Under the pieces are notes generated by a model. It was not told the origin of the DNA. It saw only the letters and a list, made by a program, of their open reading frames with translations, and did no database searches. 64,000 nt of DNA from Apophysomyces variabilis (taxonomy: Eukaryota; Mucoromycota; Mucoromycetes; Mucorales; Mucoraceae), in contig MZZL01000408.1 in NCBI GenBank assembly GCA_002749535.1, positions 859,465-923,464 of the forward strand, read 5' to 3'. This document shows positions 32,828-44,131 of the stretch, piece after piece. The position numbers and the translations under genes were made by a program. Every line of letters begins with the position of its first letter. Within the stretch, counting starts at the first letter, position 1.

Positions 32828-34940
32828 ATATATGAAAAGGAAAAAGGAAAGAAGAGAAGAAAGGGCAAAAACGGAGCCGTGCAACAAAAAGATTCTGGAG
32901 TAAGCAAGTCACAGTACAGCCTTCTCTCTCCAACAGACTGCATATACGTTTGTAATTAGCCTGAATGGATCATGCTGAGTCTGTTAGGCTACTTTGTATA
33001 TATGGGAACTAGATACATTCTTTCGACTTCCGAACCTTACTTCGCACATGCATGTATATGGGTGCTTACATTAGGGTGATGTTTATACCTAGTTGAGGAC
33101 AATGAATGTCGGATCTTTGGTTCCCCCTTAATCATATGCCCATATGTCGGGTTCGCCATATGGAGGCGATTTATTTTGTAGCGGCGCTTAAACGAAGCAG
33201 CCGGAGCTGGCGCCGGTAAGATGCTTGCGACTTTTCTGTGTTGAACATAAGTGCCAGTCGTATTTCTCTCTCATGTTAACGTAAATAACTCGTACGGTCA
33301 AGGATACCAGATAAAAAGTCCATAATAAATAAAGTAAAGGAGAATAATTTCCTATTTGATATTGTTTACTTTTAGAGTCTTGAATGATCGCTGATCTTTA
33401 TTGATTAAAATGGAAGTGGTTTTTCTAAAGATGGCCGTGGTGTGTATCCCAAACGTTAATTTATCTATGTTGCACCATCTCATACCCATGTCCAACAAGT
33501 ATCTGCATAAGTTTACACTATCCTAATTAACAAACTATTGACTGGATCAAATTAGAGGCTGCTTCTACAAACAACGAATGGCAGATGTAACTTAGAAAAG
33601 TACGCATGAATCAAAGAAATTAAATCTATTACTTTGCTGGGTTTTAAGTTCACAACATAAATTCGTTAAATAGTAACTGGTAAGTATAGACCCTCTTAAC
33701 GCCGATTTGGTTTCTTAATAAAGCCTAAAATGCTAGTAGGAATTACGTTGTGGATACAGCACGAATGAGAATACCAAAAACAGTCGACAAAGTTAGGTGT
33801 GAATTCTATTTCTACTACTGGCCATGAGCGAAGCTTCGGGGATTCTGAGTGTGTTACGAAACATGGCTGCAGGTTGATTCCCTGGCAAGAATTCTGGGCG
33901 TATCACACATTCCATCTCTTGCTTCTTTCGGCTTAACTGATGAATTTCTAAACTTCAGTAAGCCTTTTTTGCTATCCTCAATTTATTTACAGGTTATATA
34001 GATAATACATTTAAAGATTTATCTTATTATGAATATCTTTAGGTATATATGTTTTTCTAATAAAGAAAGTCGCATATCGTAAAATCAGTTGTGGTACTTA
34101 AAAGCTGGGCTTAACACCAACAAATTCTATTTGGTTACCGTGTTATATGGATTTGAATTGATTCATCTCATGTGGCTTCTACCAACTTTAACAGGCGCAT
34201 GCACAGCTACAGCTGGGTGATGCTACCCAAGTGGCAGGTATAAGAACTGTATTCACCTGACCCGTTGATCTCTTTTTCACCTCTTAGATTGCAGCCTTCT
34301 GACTTGATCTCCCAGAACTTAAGCCTATTAAGGACGTCAATCACAGTATCTTTCGGTATCGAAAGAGTGCGGATCAAGAAACTGATTTTGTCGTGCGATC
34401 GATCGTTAAGAGTATTGGACATGTTGTTGTGCCGATCTGTAACGCCTCAGAGGCATCTTATAGGGGTTGCAAGATTGACTGCGATTTCTGAGTTACTTGC
34501 TTCTGATCTACTTGTAATAGACATGCAAGTGACATTAATCCTTTGTCAGAAAGACTGCAATTTTCACTTATCGATTACTAATGAAATGAGATGAGGAATT
34601 TCTGCTATAACGAGACTAAGAACTTAGCAGTAATATCAATAAAAGATCGAACTGGCCGAGGACGTTTCTATGTTAGCAATATGCTATTCCTTCCAAGATA
34701 TTCCTTGTTAGACAGGCTTTTGTCACACAATGTCATGAAATCTGTTGAATCAGCAACATACTTGACACTTGCACTATAAATAACCCAGCCGATCATTGCT
34801 GCAAATGGTTAGAGGAAAATCTATGTTATATGTCAAACTAGGAGAATACAATGGATAGTTTCATCAGGAAAACTAACTCTAATATATGATGCGCTATCGA
34901 TTCAATGGTCTCTATGGTCTCTATGCTAGGTTACATGGCA
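32828..34940. other. intergenic, repeat-bearing
   Basis: No supported exon is seen in 2.1 kb. It contains the diverged repeat copy C. The region is AT-rich. Confidence 0.5.
34060..34185 (+). repeat. dispersed repeat, diverged copy C
   Basis: It aligns with the first part of copies A and B: AAAGTCGCAT.., then AACTGGGCTTGACGCTAACA as AGCTGGGCTTAACACCAACA, then the TTRGAATTGA motif. Divergence is high (about 30% by eye) and the TATA-containing half is not found. Confidence 0.5.
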
Positions 34941-37736
34941 TTACATGGCCTCGGAAGCGACATCCAGTTTATTTCCTTGAAATGGTATGCTTGGCGTCTT
35001 TTTGCTCATTCGTTTCGCATGTTTCATCAAGACAACCATTGCTGCTGGCGTTACACCTTCTATTCGTTTTGCAGCGCCCTATGAAAGAATAAGAAGGCTT
35101 ATCGATCTTCGCTGCAGCTTACCAAAGTCTCCGGCCGGACAGCTGCTAGCTTTTGACGCACTTCATGTGATAATTGATCCATACTACAATGTAGGGTTTA
35201 GAAGAAGAAGTAAAGGAAAAAAACTAGCCCAAACCAACCTGCAGTAATCAAGATCGACGCTTAGCTTTAAGTTTTCATCCCGTTTTAGCGATGCAACTTC
35301 CATTGCTTGCCGTTTCAAAAACGGCTTATAACGGCCTGTAAACATTAGTAGGTGACTGATAAATAGAATTATGTACCTTCGATGGATAATCGTTCTAAAA
35401 GTGATGGTTCCAAGTGTTTGAGAGATGGGATCAACTCATGGAACTGAGAAAGCTCAACATTGGGCCAGCTCATAATGTCCATGGCGCTTAGAAACCATAA
35501 CGATCAGTTTGACATCTCAGAGTCAGGATGCTAACCTTCTTAACGTTCCATTATCATTATTGACGATTGATCCAGGATGAATACCGTAGCTTGCCCATTT
35601 TCTTGCTGGCATTTTGATGTCCTCCATTGCTTTCATAGCTGTTTGAAGCACGCCTGCCTGTGACTGAAAATGAGCCCACCTACTGTCACTTACGATGCCG
35701 GCTTCGTAACCTTCCAGACTTTATTCTCAGTGTTACCATACAAATTGGGCAGTAATTTACCTTTTTGGGTTAATCTGAGATCAGCATTATCAGACCGTAG
35801 AAGCAGTCGGTATTCTGATCTGGAGGTAAACACACGGTAAGGTTCCTCAACACCTTTTGTGATCAAGTCGTCGATTAAAACACCAATATATGCATCCGAA
35901 CGGTCCAAAGTAAAAGCGGGTCGGTTAAGAGCACGGAGACCAGCATTTATACCAGCAATCACGCCTTGTGCAGCAGCTTCCTCATACCCCGTTGTACCAT
36001 TAATTTGACCAGCTAGGAACAGCCCACAAAGTCGCTTGGTCTCGAGAGTGGAACGCAATTCTCTGGGGTCCACATGATCATATTCCACACCATAAGCTAA
36101 TCTTCGCATAAATACAAAATCTAAAGTACATTAGGTTATCCTTTACCTGGGCGAACCATATCCACATTTTCGAGACCACGGATCATCCGTAGAAACTGTA
36201 TTTGGATATCTTCTGGCATCGTGTTAGAGATCCCGTTAGGATAAACTAGGTCGCTATCAAGGCCTTGAAGGCCGGTGAGTATAGGGTCAAATAATCAAAC
36301 AAGTTACCTTCGGGTTCCAGCCAAATGCTATGTCCTGTTTTATCGGCAAAACGTTTAATCTTGCTTTCTAGTGAGGGGCAGTATCTTTTTGTCCCATTTG
36401 CATATCAGTCATGCTTCTCTACGCTTTAAAGATAGGAATACCTGGGCCCTTTGACAGTTTCGCGGATATGTATACTTTTATCAAAATTATCTGCAAGTAG
36501 CTTGTGTACTGCAGGGTTCGTTCGTGTCTGATGACATAAAATTTGGCAATCCTGAATGAAAGATAATTTAACGACATATTTTTTTTTTAGCAATATAGCT
36601 TCTGCTTACCGCATGCGGCACACTTGTATGTAGATATGAAAAGGGTGACGGTGGATTGTCGCCTTCCTGAACGGTTAGACCTTCATAGTTAATTGTTTTA
36701 CCGTTTAGTCTCGCCGGTGTGCCTAAGTAATAGAATAAGCGTACCATGGTCATTTCATTTTTCTACCATTTACCAGTTTTTAATCTTGCCAGTTGAAATC
36801 CAGCCGACCGTAGGGATTTTGACAATCCAATGGATGGATTTTCACCGATTCGACCAGCAGGCCAAACCTTAAGACCTGATTGACAACTTTAATTGAGGAT
36901 AATAAACGCAAAAGGATCTACCTAGATGGATCTCGCCGCCCAAGAAAGTCCCGGTCGTAATCACAACGTTTGCTGCTCGAATGATTTGCCCGTTTTCTGC
37001 AAATGCAGTATTAGATCATGTAGCTACATAAGTTTCGCACTTACCCAATCGTATTCCCTTGACTGCTGCCACAGCTCCCTTCCTCCGCGTTTGCCGGTAT
37101 TCATGCTCGGAATCCGTATTATACACAAGGTCCGCAACGCTTCCCGCCTTAATCGTTAAGTTTGGATAATCACGTAGATATTCTTGCAAATGTTGTTTGT
37201 AGAGTTTCCGATCTATCTGCGCTCTTGGCCCCTATGCATCCAATCGGTCAGATCAACTCAATCAACCCGATCAACGTACATAGACAGCTGGACCTTTCGA
37301 TTTATTTAACATCTTGAACTGAATGCCCGCCAAATCTATATAAATACTATCAGCCAGTTTTATCGCACCATACGCCACTTTCGTACCAGATATACGACCG
37401 CACACTCCATCAAGAGCATCGATTTCCCGAACCAACACGCCTTTACCGACGCCTCCAAATGAAGGGTTGCATGACATCTCACCTAGTCAAAAATTTAGAT
37501 TGCTGGAAGTCATTCTATAGTCAGTTACCGATGGTATCAGGATTCTGTGTAATCAGCAGTGTCCTTGCACCGATCCTTGCTGCAGCTGTACATGCTTCTG
37601 TGCCTGCATGCCCGCCACCAATAACGATAACATCATAGTCCAGGGCTTGCTGCGTTGCGGTATGTACCGATCTCTTGTCAATAAATGATTTGACCGTTGG
37701 CTGACGTCTGCACGAGGTTAAAATCAGCCGGTGCAT
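34941..37736 (-). CDS. MTO1: mitochondrial tRNA uridine modification FAD enzyme (MnmG/GidA family)
   Basis: Fifteen exons join in phase to 699 residues: 37736-37529, 37482-37280, 37231-37045, 36996-36922, 36875-36774, 36722-36610, 36551-36442, 36384-36308, 36263-36147, 36096-35761, 35701-35536, 35486-35377, 35335-35239, 35183-35123 and 35078-34941. An Arg-rich mitochondrial presequence comes first. The FAD motif [15 protein letters not shown] is near 34-48, then [62 protein letters not shown] and [17 protein letters not shown]. With MSS1/GTPBP3 it makes the cmnm5/tau-m5 wobble uridine. The start was placed at 37736 because an upstream Met precedes a T-rich untranslated-looking run. The 5' end faces the next gene across 119 bp. 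Confidence 0.97.
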
Positions 37737-37855
37737 AAGATTAAGGAGACAAGTTGAGCAAATAAAAAAAAATCGGTTGCACACCAAAAGAGGGAAAGTC
37801 ACTCGCTCTGGACAAGCATCATCGGAGATTTTCCCCGTTTCTTGGTTTTTCGAAC

Positions 37856-38392
37856 ATGGAGACCATTCGACCTTTTACTGATCAAGATTGTAGCCAAGTG
37901 CAACGGTTACATTTAGAAGAAGCGAAGAAGAATGAGTCAAAGTACCTTTTGCAAACTCTATGTCAGCGATCCAGTGCTCGACGTACATGGCAGGCCGGCC
38001 TAGTAGGTTTAGCAGGCGTCCAAGTCTCCCAGGTTGTGAGGACGGGGCAGTCGTCGGTTATGTTGATGATATTAGAAATGGCGCTGTGGAGTGCTGGGGT
38101 TGGGCTTGCATGGAGCCTTTGGATACGTAATGAATACTGGCGGAAAGCACAACAGCAAAGCAAACAGATGACCAACGATTGGATGGGTATCAAGAAGAAG
38201 AGCAAAAGTAACGTTTGGGTGATGGTCCGCAACTCTTCCGAAGTAGTAGGTGCAGTTGCACTCAAATGTGAAGACGGCGAGGGGAAAATACAAAGTCTGA
38301 CAGGTGCTGAGTCAAAAATCGAGCTGGCGTTAGTCCAGAATGCTATCCAGTTCGCTCGACAACAGGGAATTAAAGTGATTACCAAATGTTAG
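37856..38392 (+). CDS. GNAT-like protein with a membrane segment (divergent)
   Basis: This is a single exon of 178 residues. The start, [16 protein letters not shown], is a typical GNAT first strand and helix. Residues about 66-90 form one long hydrophobic segment, as in NAT8/NAT14-type membrane acetyltransferases. [20 protein letters not shown] resembles the central beta strands. [20 protein letters not shown] resembles the motif-A helix and next strand. The acetyl-CoA loop (Q/R-x-x-G-x-G/A) is not there; the place holds [13 protein letters not shown]. The protein stops soon after, so the C-terminal half-fold is missing. Either an inactive acetyltransferase-like protein or a truncated gene. 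It is divergent from MTO1. Confidence 0.6.
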   Translation: METIRPFTDQDCSQVQRLHLEEAKKNESKYLLQTLCQRSSARRTWQAGLVGLAGVQVSQVVRTGQSSVMLMILEMALWSAGVGLAWSLWIRNEYWRKAQQQSKQMTNDWMGIKKKSKSNVWVMVRNSSEVVGAVALKCEDGEGKIQSLTGAESKIELALVQNAIQFARQQGIKVITKC

Positions 38393-38546
38393 GATGATGC
38401 AAAGTGGCCCGATGGTCAACTATCAAACCAAACGTGGTTTACTCCTCTTCTATCACCTTCCCCCGGAATCATTTAAGCCGAACAATTAAATCCTTCTATA
38501 CCTTTTACTATTTTTCTCACCTTCCCCCTTTTGTAACAATAAACTA

Positions 38547-39650
38547 ATGTCTACTACTACTCATTCTATTGTGGGCTCGCTTGATAATCTGCATCCTATA
38601 CGCCGTTTATTTTCCTCAACTACGCTGGCTCGTGATCTTTCCTATGTTGATAAAACCTACTATGCCTCACACCCATCGTTTCGCTCGCCATGTGCAGCGG
38701 CAACACCGGCACCAACCCACAACAGTAAACGCACAGAAAAACGGACGCCATTTAGCAGCATTTATGCTGCTATTCATCGAACAATTACAGTGTGGTCATC
38801 CATATCCCATCTGGAACTGTAAGTTATTGTTTCATAATCCATCAATACACAAGTTAAACAGGAGTCTGGCTTGTTTCCCAGGCAAAATTCATCGCTATTA
38901 AGTGTTCCAAGCTCTGTTGCCTGTCTCGCTCATCTCACAATTCTTGATCTCTCGCACAACTACATCCGCACGGTCCCAACATTTCTTCAGCAGCTCAGAA
39001 ACCTTCGCCAACTCGACTTATCTCACAATCAGATAGCTTCCTTTCCAAGTGTCCTCTGCTCATTGACCAGTTTAAGATATCTAGATCTATCACACAACTC
39101 GTTCGACTATATCCCTACCGGTTTTTCGAATCTCAAACGCCTGATTTATCTTGATCTATCCAACACAGCCATTGATACAATTCCTTTCGAAATTTTGCGT
39201 CTTCCACTTTCGGTAATGAAGTTGGAGAACTGTCACCGCCTCACAGAAAACTCGGTTGAATTAGTATTAGACCAACGCCACGACCCACCTAGTCTTCTGG
39301 AAACATGCGCACGACAACTGATTCGTCCGTTACTGACAGCCAGCAAACGCAAGACGAAACAAGACAAATCAGTCGATGCTCTATCAGTACTACCTATACA
39401 CCTTCTTCGGTGTTTATCACAACCTAACGTATGCTCCTTCTGTGGCGGTCCTTATTTTGACACCTATGTTACGCGATATCGTATTTTACAACGTCAAGAA
39501 GACAGTTTCATTCCTGTCCGCTACCATCTTTGCTGTGCACACTGGAACTATGAACAAGAGCATCTATTAGCATTATTCTCCGAGCAACCGGCCACCTCAT
39601 TACCTCGAAATCTATCCTTAGCATATCGAATACCCTTGGTAGATGAATAA
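38547..39650 (+). CDS. leucine-rich repeat protein with C-terminal Cys/His cluster
   Basis: Two exons (38547-38818 and 38882-39650) join in phase to 346 residues. A Ser/Thr-rich N-terminus is followed by at least four typical LRRs (about 105-210), such as LTILDLSHNYIRTVPTFLQQ and LRYLDLSHNSFDYIPTGFSN. A basic linker comes next. The C-terminal region has CSFCGG (275-278) and HLCCAHWN (307-313), which could hold one zinc ion. The second reading frame of exon 1 is also open, but only this frame joins the LRRs. The role is probably protein-protein contact; no partner is evident. Confidence 0.8.
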
Positions 39651-41000
39651 ACTTCCGGAAAACAAAATAAAGCTTGTGGTATCATTCGGTGTAATCAACT
39701 TGTTTGGCATTATGCATTTTTCAGACCGAATTAAAACAAGACCACTTTGCTTGCTGATTACGAAAAAGAAAAGAGCAGTAAAGCCAAAAAGTAGCGGGTT
39801 ACTTGATGGGGACCTTTGCCTGTCGCCCGCAGGGCCATAGAAACTGGGGCATTGCTGTAAAGAAGAGTGTTTAAGTAAGCATCTCTTCTTAGACAGAATG
39901 ACAATTATAGCGTAACATAGCCAGGATGTTGTATGGTGCTGTCTCAAAGGATAGGGATAATTCCAATCCATCCTTCACAGAATGCTCCTCTTATTTGTTT
40001 AGCACAGTCAACCATAATTGGCAAACTGTCATCAAAGTTCCATCGGGGGAAAGTCAAACTTTCTTTCATAACCTAAAGTTCTGAAGCAGCAAACAAATAT
40101 TGTGTCGAATACAAAGGATCGCAAACAAACGGGAAGAAAAAGCAGGAGGGAAAACCGAATGTCCCATACCTTGGGCATGGGACCTCAGTTGCCGCTGCTA
40201 GTTGTTCTGTAATAGTGCGCTATATGAGCCGAACAAAAGTTCTCCTTAGTTCGTATGATGCTTTACATTGCTAATATTGCAATGATCATTCCCATCTATC
40301 AAGTAAAAGGCGTGGAATCAGAGTCTGCTAGATGTGTTTGTGTCTTGCAATCGTCATGGGAAGGAATCGTACCGGGTTCTCAAAATATCCATCAAAGAAT
40401 CCTATCATCTTGTACATACGACACTGCAACAAGGGCGCTAGAACACCAAGATTTAGAGTAAAAATAAGTGGGAAGGATCAAATCTATGCAATGTATGCAA
40501 ATGGGTCAAGCTGAGATACAATAGGACACACAAAGACTAAGCAGGACTCATTCGTTTTCTCTAGCTGTGAAGCGTAGCGGGACCAAATAAACAGTATTAT
40601 CGAAGCATGACAAAGACGTGGGATAGCGCAGTCTGGAAACTTTTTTTCCGAGGATACGAACCGAGGCGTAATCGGAGCTATAATTGACGGAGAAGTTGGA
40701 TTTGTCATCATGGCTTTATGGCTGAGTCAATCTCCATATTGTGAAGAACTGAAAAATCAGGTCGAAGGAAAGCGAGGAGTTCCAACTGCAATTAACGTTT
40801 GGATACGGTAAAATGCAGAGCGAATTTAGTTGTGCACAGCACTAATTTTTGTTTGGTTACCAATGGTACGCCTGATTAGCTAATAGGTACACGACAAAAA
40901 TATTTGTAACTTAATTATGCGCTTACGGGGAGAGCTTTCTTTCTTTCTTTTTTTTTTTTTCCCTTCCGTTCGGCTCTTTCCCTTTTCTTACATTATTTAA
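39651..41000. other. intergenic, no gene seen
   Basis: No exon is supported on either strand. A CT/T-rich tract (about 40939-40983) lies just before the cyclin ATG and is probably its promoter. Confidence 0.5.
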
Positions 41001-41868
41001 ATGGATCAGAACCCTTTCTGTCACTCAAGATCAATGAATTGTTCAAAGTTACCACGGTGCAAACCAGAAGGTGTCGCTGCAAAGCGTGACCAAGCTTGCT
41101 TATTTTTACAGAGTATCGAAATCAATCAAAGACAGCGCTTGAATCCGCGGTGTATTGGTAAAGATCCACAATATCATAACAAATCCAACATAGCCTGAGC
41201 GATCTTATTTTGTTCTAGCTTATCTCGCGCAGTTTGTTGCCAGTTTAATAGAAGAGAACCCTCCACCAGAAAAGACGCAACGTCTGACATGTTTAATGAA
41301 TGATTTATTGGACACAACAGCCATCAAACAACCAACCCTTGCAGATGCACTTACCGAGTTCTGTAACAACTGCGCCTGCACTCCCACAATATGTCCTAGT
41401 GTAACCCTTCTTATAGCTATTAGCTATATTGAACGACTATATAAAGTACGTGCAGTTGGATCATCTTAGTATAGTATGCTTACCAGCTATTATTTTCTTT
41501 AGAGACACGGCTTTTTGAAAGGATCAGCCGGATGCGAGACTCGGTTAATTGTCATTGCCTATATCACGGCAGCCAAAGTTCTACAGCATTATTTACGGAT
41601 GATTATTCGTTCCTCAGCATCCGAAATAATTTCGCCGAACGTGAATACCACTTCGCAAGTCAGTGAGCAAAACCTACGTATCATGCGGATGGAAATAGAA
41701 TTCTTGGGACTCATCGGTTATGACGTTTCCATTCAAGATCCTATGCACCTTGTCCACTGGGCTCATAGTTTTTCAGAAACGCTTTCAACGGATGATGAAT
41801 ACACATCCGCCGACGAAGGAGGAGATGAACTAGACGATAGCGAAGATGATGTAGATTACGATGTATGA
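41001..41868 (+). CDS. Pho80/Pcl-type cyclin
   Basis: Three exons (41001-41157, 41219-41445 and 41503-41868) join in phase to 249 residues. A low-complexity N-terminus with three Cys comes first, then the cyclin box: YLAQFVASLIEENPPPEKTQ, VTLLIAISYIERLYK, GCETRLIVIAYITAAKVLQH and LRIMRMEIEFLGLIGYDVSI. The last two are the hallmark helices of Pho80-family cyclins, which pair with Pho85/Cdk5. The tail is strongly acidic (DEYTSADEGGDELDDSEDD). The specific process (phosphate, glycogen, polarity) cannot be told. Confidence 0.85.
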
Positions 41869-44131
41869 TCCAAAATCCGTAGTAACACACGAAGGGTGCC
41901 TCACCGGATTTGTACCATATTGGCCAAAAAGCAACTGGCTCAAATACCCTCTCATATCAAAATATTGTTTAACTTTAATATTATATTATCGCAGCATACC
42001 ATCAGATGAAATAATTGCTCCGTTGCTATTGGAATATTCATAAATATAGTTCATTTAAGCAAACAACATTTTTTACCAAATAAGACCCGTTTGAGCGCTT
42101 ATTGCATTCTAATATCAAATGTATGGGATGTTTAAGCTACTCTGGCTTCAGGATAGCAATAGAATCAAAATTACAAGCAAAGGGACCGTAGAGTCATGAG
42201 CTTGCTTAGACTAATGGTCATGAAGCAATAATACATGTGCTTTTAAAATGGTTCTTTACAATAAGAATCAACTAGAGTATCTTTCAGTGGCAGTTACGTC
42301 GATCAAAATCATATCCAGTTCCTTCATCGGCAGATATGCCTCAGGTTTCGACTGATATATACAGTCGGATAAAGTTTCATTTTCTTCAATACATGTATAA
42401 CTGATGCATATCTCAGCCTACAGGTTACCCAATTGAGAGCACAGGACATATTTAAGGTTACCACAGTACGAATGGACACGGAGCGGTCTTGCTAATCACC
42501 AATCCCTTGTATGATTAGAAACAAGCGGCAATGGAAAAAATTCCTTGCCGGCTGGTAACATTATCCGCAACTTGACCAAATCAAATATAGCATACAAAGA
42601 AAAGCGCTTTCGCATAAAAAGCTTAAGTTCGAAATTTACAAAGGTTTAGCCTTCGGCAGCATATATGTCACAGTGTTTATTCCTACATGAAATACGAAGT
42701 TTATATCCTGCAACAGTCATTATCTCATTTATTGAGGTCCCCCTTTTTTTTTTTTAACCGGGACGTAGTAAAGCTTCTAACTGGGTACGAGAAGTTGTAT
42801 GCTGGGATAGTACCCTGAGCATGTTACTGGCAGTGTTAATATCCCCTATCCATGTGCTTTGAAACGTTTTGTAACCCCCTCTCCTTTTCCGGATATCCGG
42901 AATATAATGGAGGGCTTGACCTTCGGCATCCACCCAGAATTGCTTCACCGTTTTGACGGAGTTGAACTTTTGAATGGATGTACAGTGCTTCAGTTTGAAG
43001 ACTGTCTTGTTTTCAAGCTAAAAGACCGTCTCAAATAGCCATACTAATACCATAAAATTTGCTATAGCTGCAAGTCTACTGGTAGAACTTGTTGCAATCG
43101 AACCAACAATGCCACTGAACTACAGCTTTCGATATAAAAAAGCTATCTTAGAATTAGCAAATTCTGGGTCTATTTGCAGATACATCAGATTCCAACGTTC
43201 TATGCGAGAATCCTACTATTAAAGAAACTAGACTATTCCATGACGACTCAAAAAAAATGTAGGATTAGAGAATAGTAAAATAAAAAGGAGATTCATACTT
43301 CGAATTTCAAGATTGTTTTATGCTGTATTATGCTGCATCCTAGAATGAAAACATAAGGATTCCCCACAGGAAAACCCAGTTCTGGAGAGATACTGTATGG
43401 CACCCCAATACTTCGATAACAGGCTGGAAGAGTTCTGGCTATATTCCTGCGGAGAGTCCGCCTATTTCTTGTGTTAAATCCAATAGCATTTTGGGGTATC
43501 TTTTCCTTGAGGCTCAATCGTCAGACCATCCGTTAAACCATGCACAGCAACGGTTGCATTATCATCATGGCCAACATCACTTTCTCACTTGATTCCCAAT
43601 AGAAATTGAATGGTATGTTTTAATCACAGATCATCCGTTCTCTTTTTGTTTATTTGTTAAACTTCTCCTTAGGCCACTGGACAATGTCACTTGCATCGCT
43701 CGCGAGTTTTGTGAACAGAAACGCGGTCATGAATATAGTTTTCTTCCTGGTTCTTATGATTACGATAACACGTGGCTCTGTCCGACCTCGGACGCGATCT
43801 GATCAATCGCTCATGAGTCGTCTCGCCGACTCTCTGGTCATGGTCCTCCTCGATATCGCGCGTGTTGTAGTAGGATTGCAACTTTGAATGGTAGATACTG
43901 ACGTGGCTGTTCTTATGAACCAAAGCGAAATGATAGCTTTGATGCGTGTACGTCCAGAACGTTAACAGCGTTGTAGACAACAAGTTTCGTAGATAGCTGG
44001 GGAAGAGGATCTGCAAAATATTTTTTTTGGGAATATTGTATTTATTTTAGCATTTCGCCAAGCTTCGGTTACTCAACACTGCTGAGCAGAACTATTCAAG
44101 ATGCATAGTTTCCAGTAATGAAGTCGTCATT
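41869..44131. other. gene-poor stretch
   Basis: Only one minus-strand block (42754-43018) looks coding. The rest has short frames without features and AT-rich DNA. Confidence 0.45.
42754..43018 (-). pseudogene. possible C-terminal relic of a TnpB/Fanzor-like RuvC nuclease
   Basis: An open block of about 87 codons follows a good acceptor (CTTTTAG) and ends with a stop at 42754. It contains WIGDINTASNMLRVL, which resembles the last RuvC motif of TnpB/Fanzor proteins (..W.RD.NAA.N..). The CxxC..CxxC zinc ribbon that should precede it is absent (one Cys only) and the Arg before Asp is Gly. No other exon could be joined. Motif resemblance only. Confidence 0.3.

Noticed and set aside
34207..34594. 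71- and 109-codon overlapping frames on both strands
   Set aside because: No family features, and the DNA next to them belongs to repeat copy C and AT-rich spacer.
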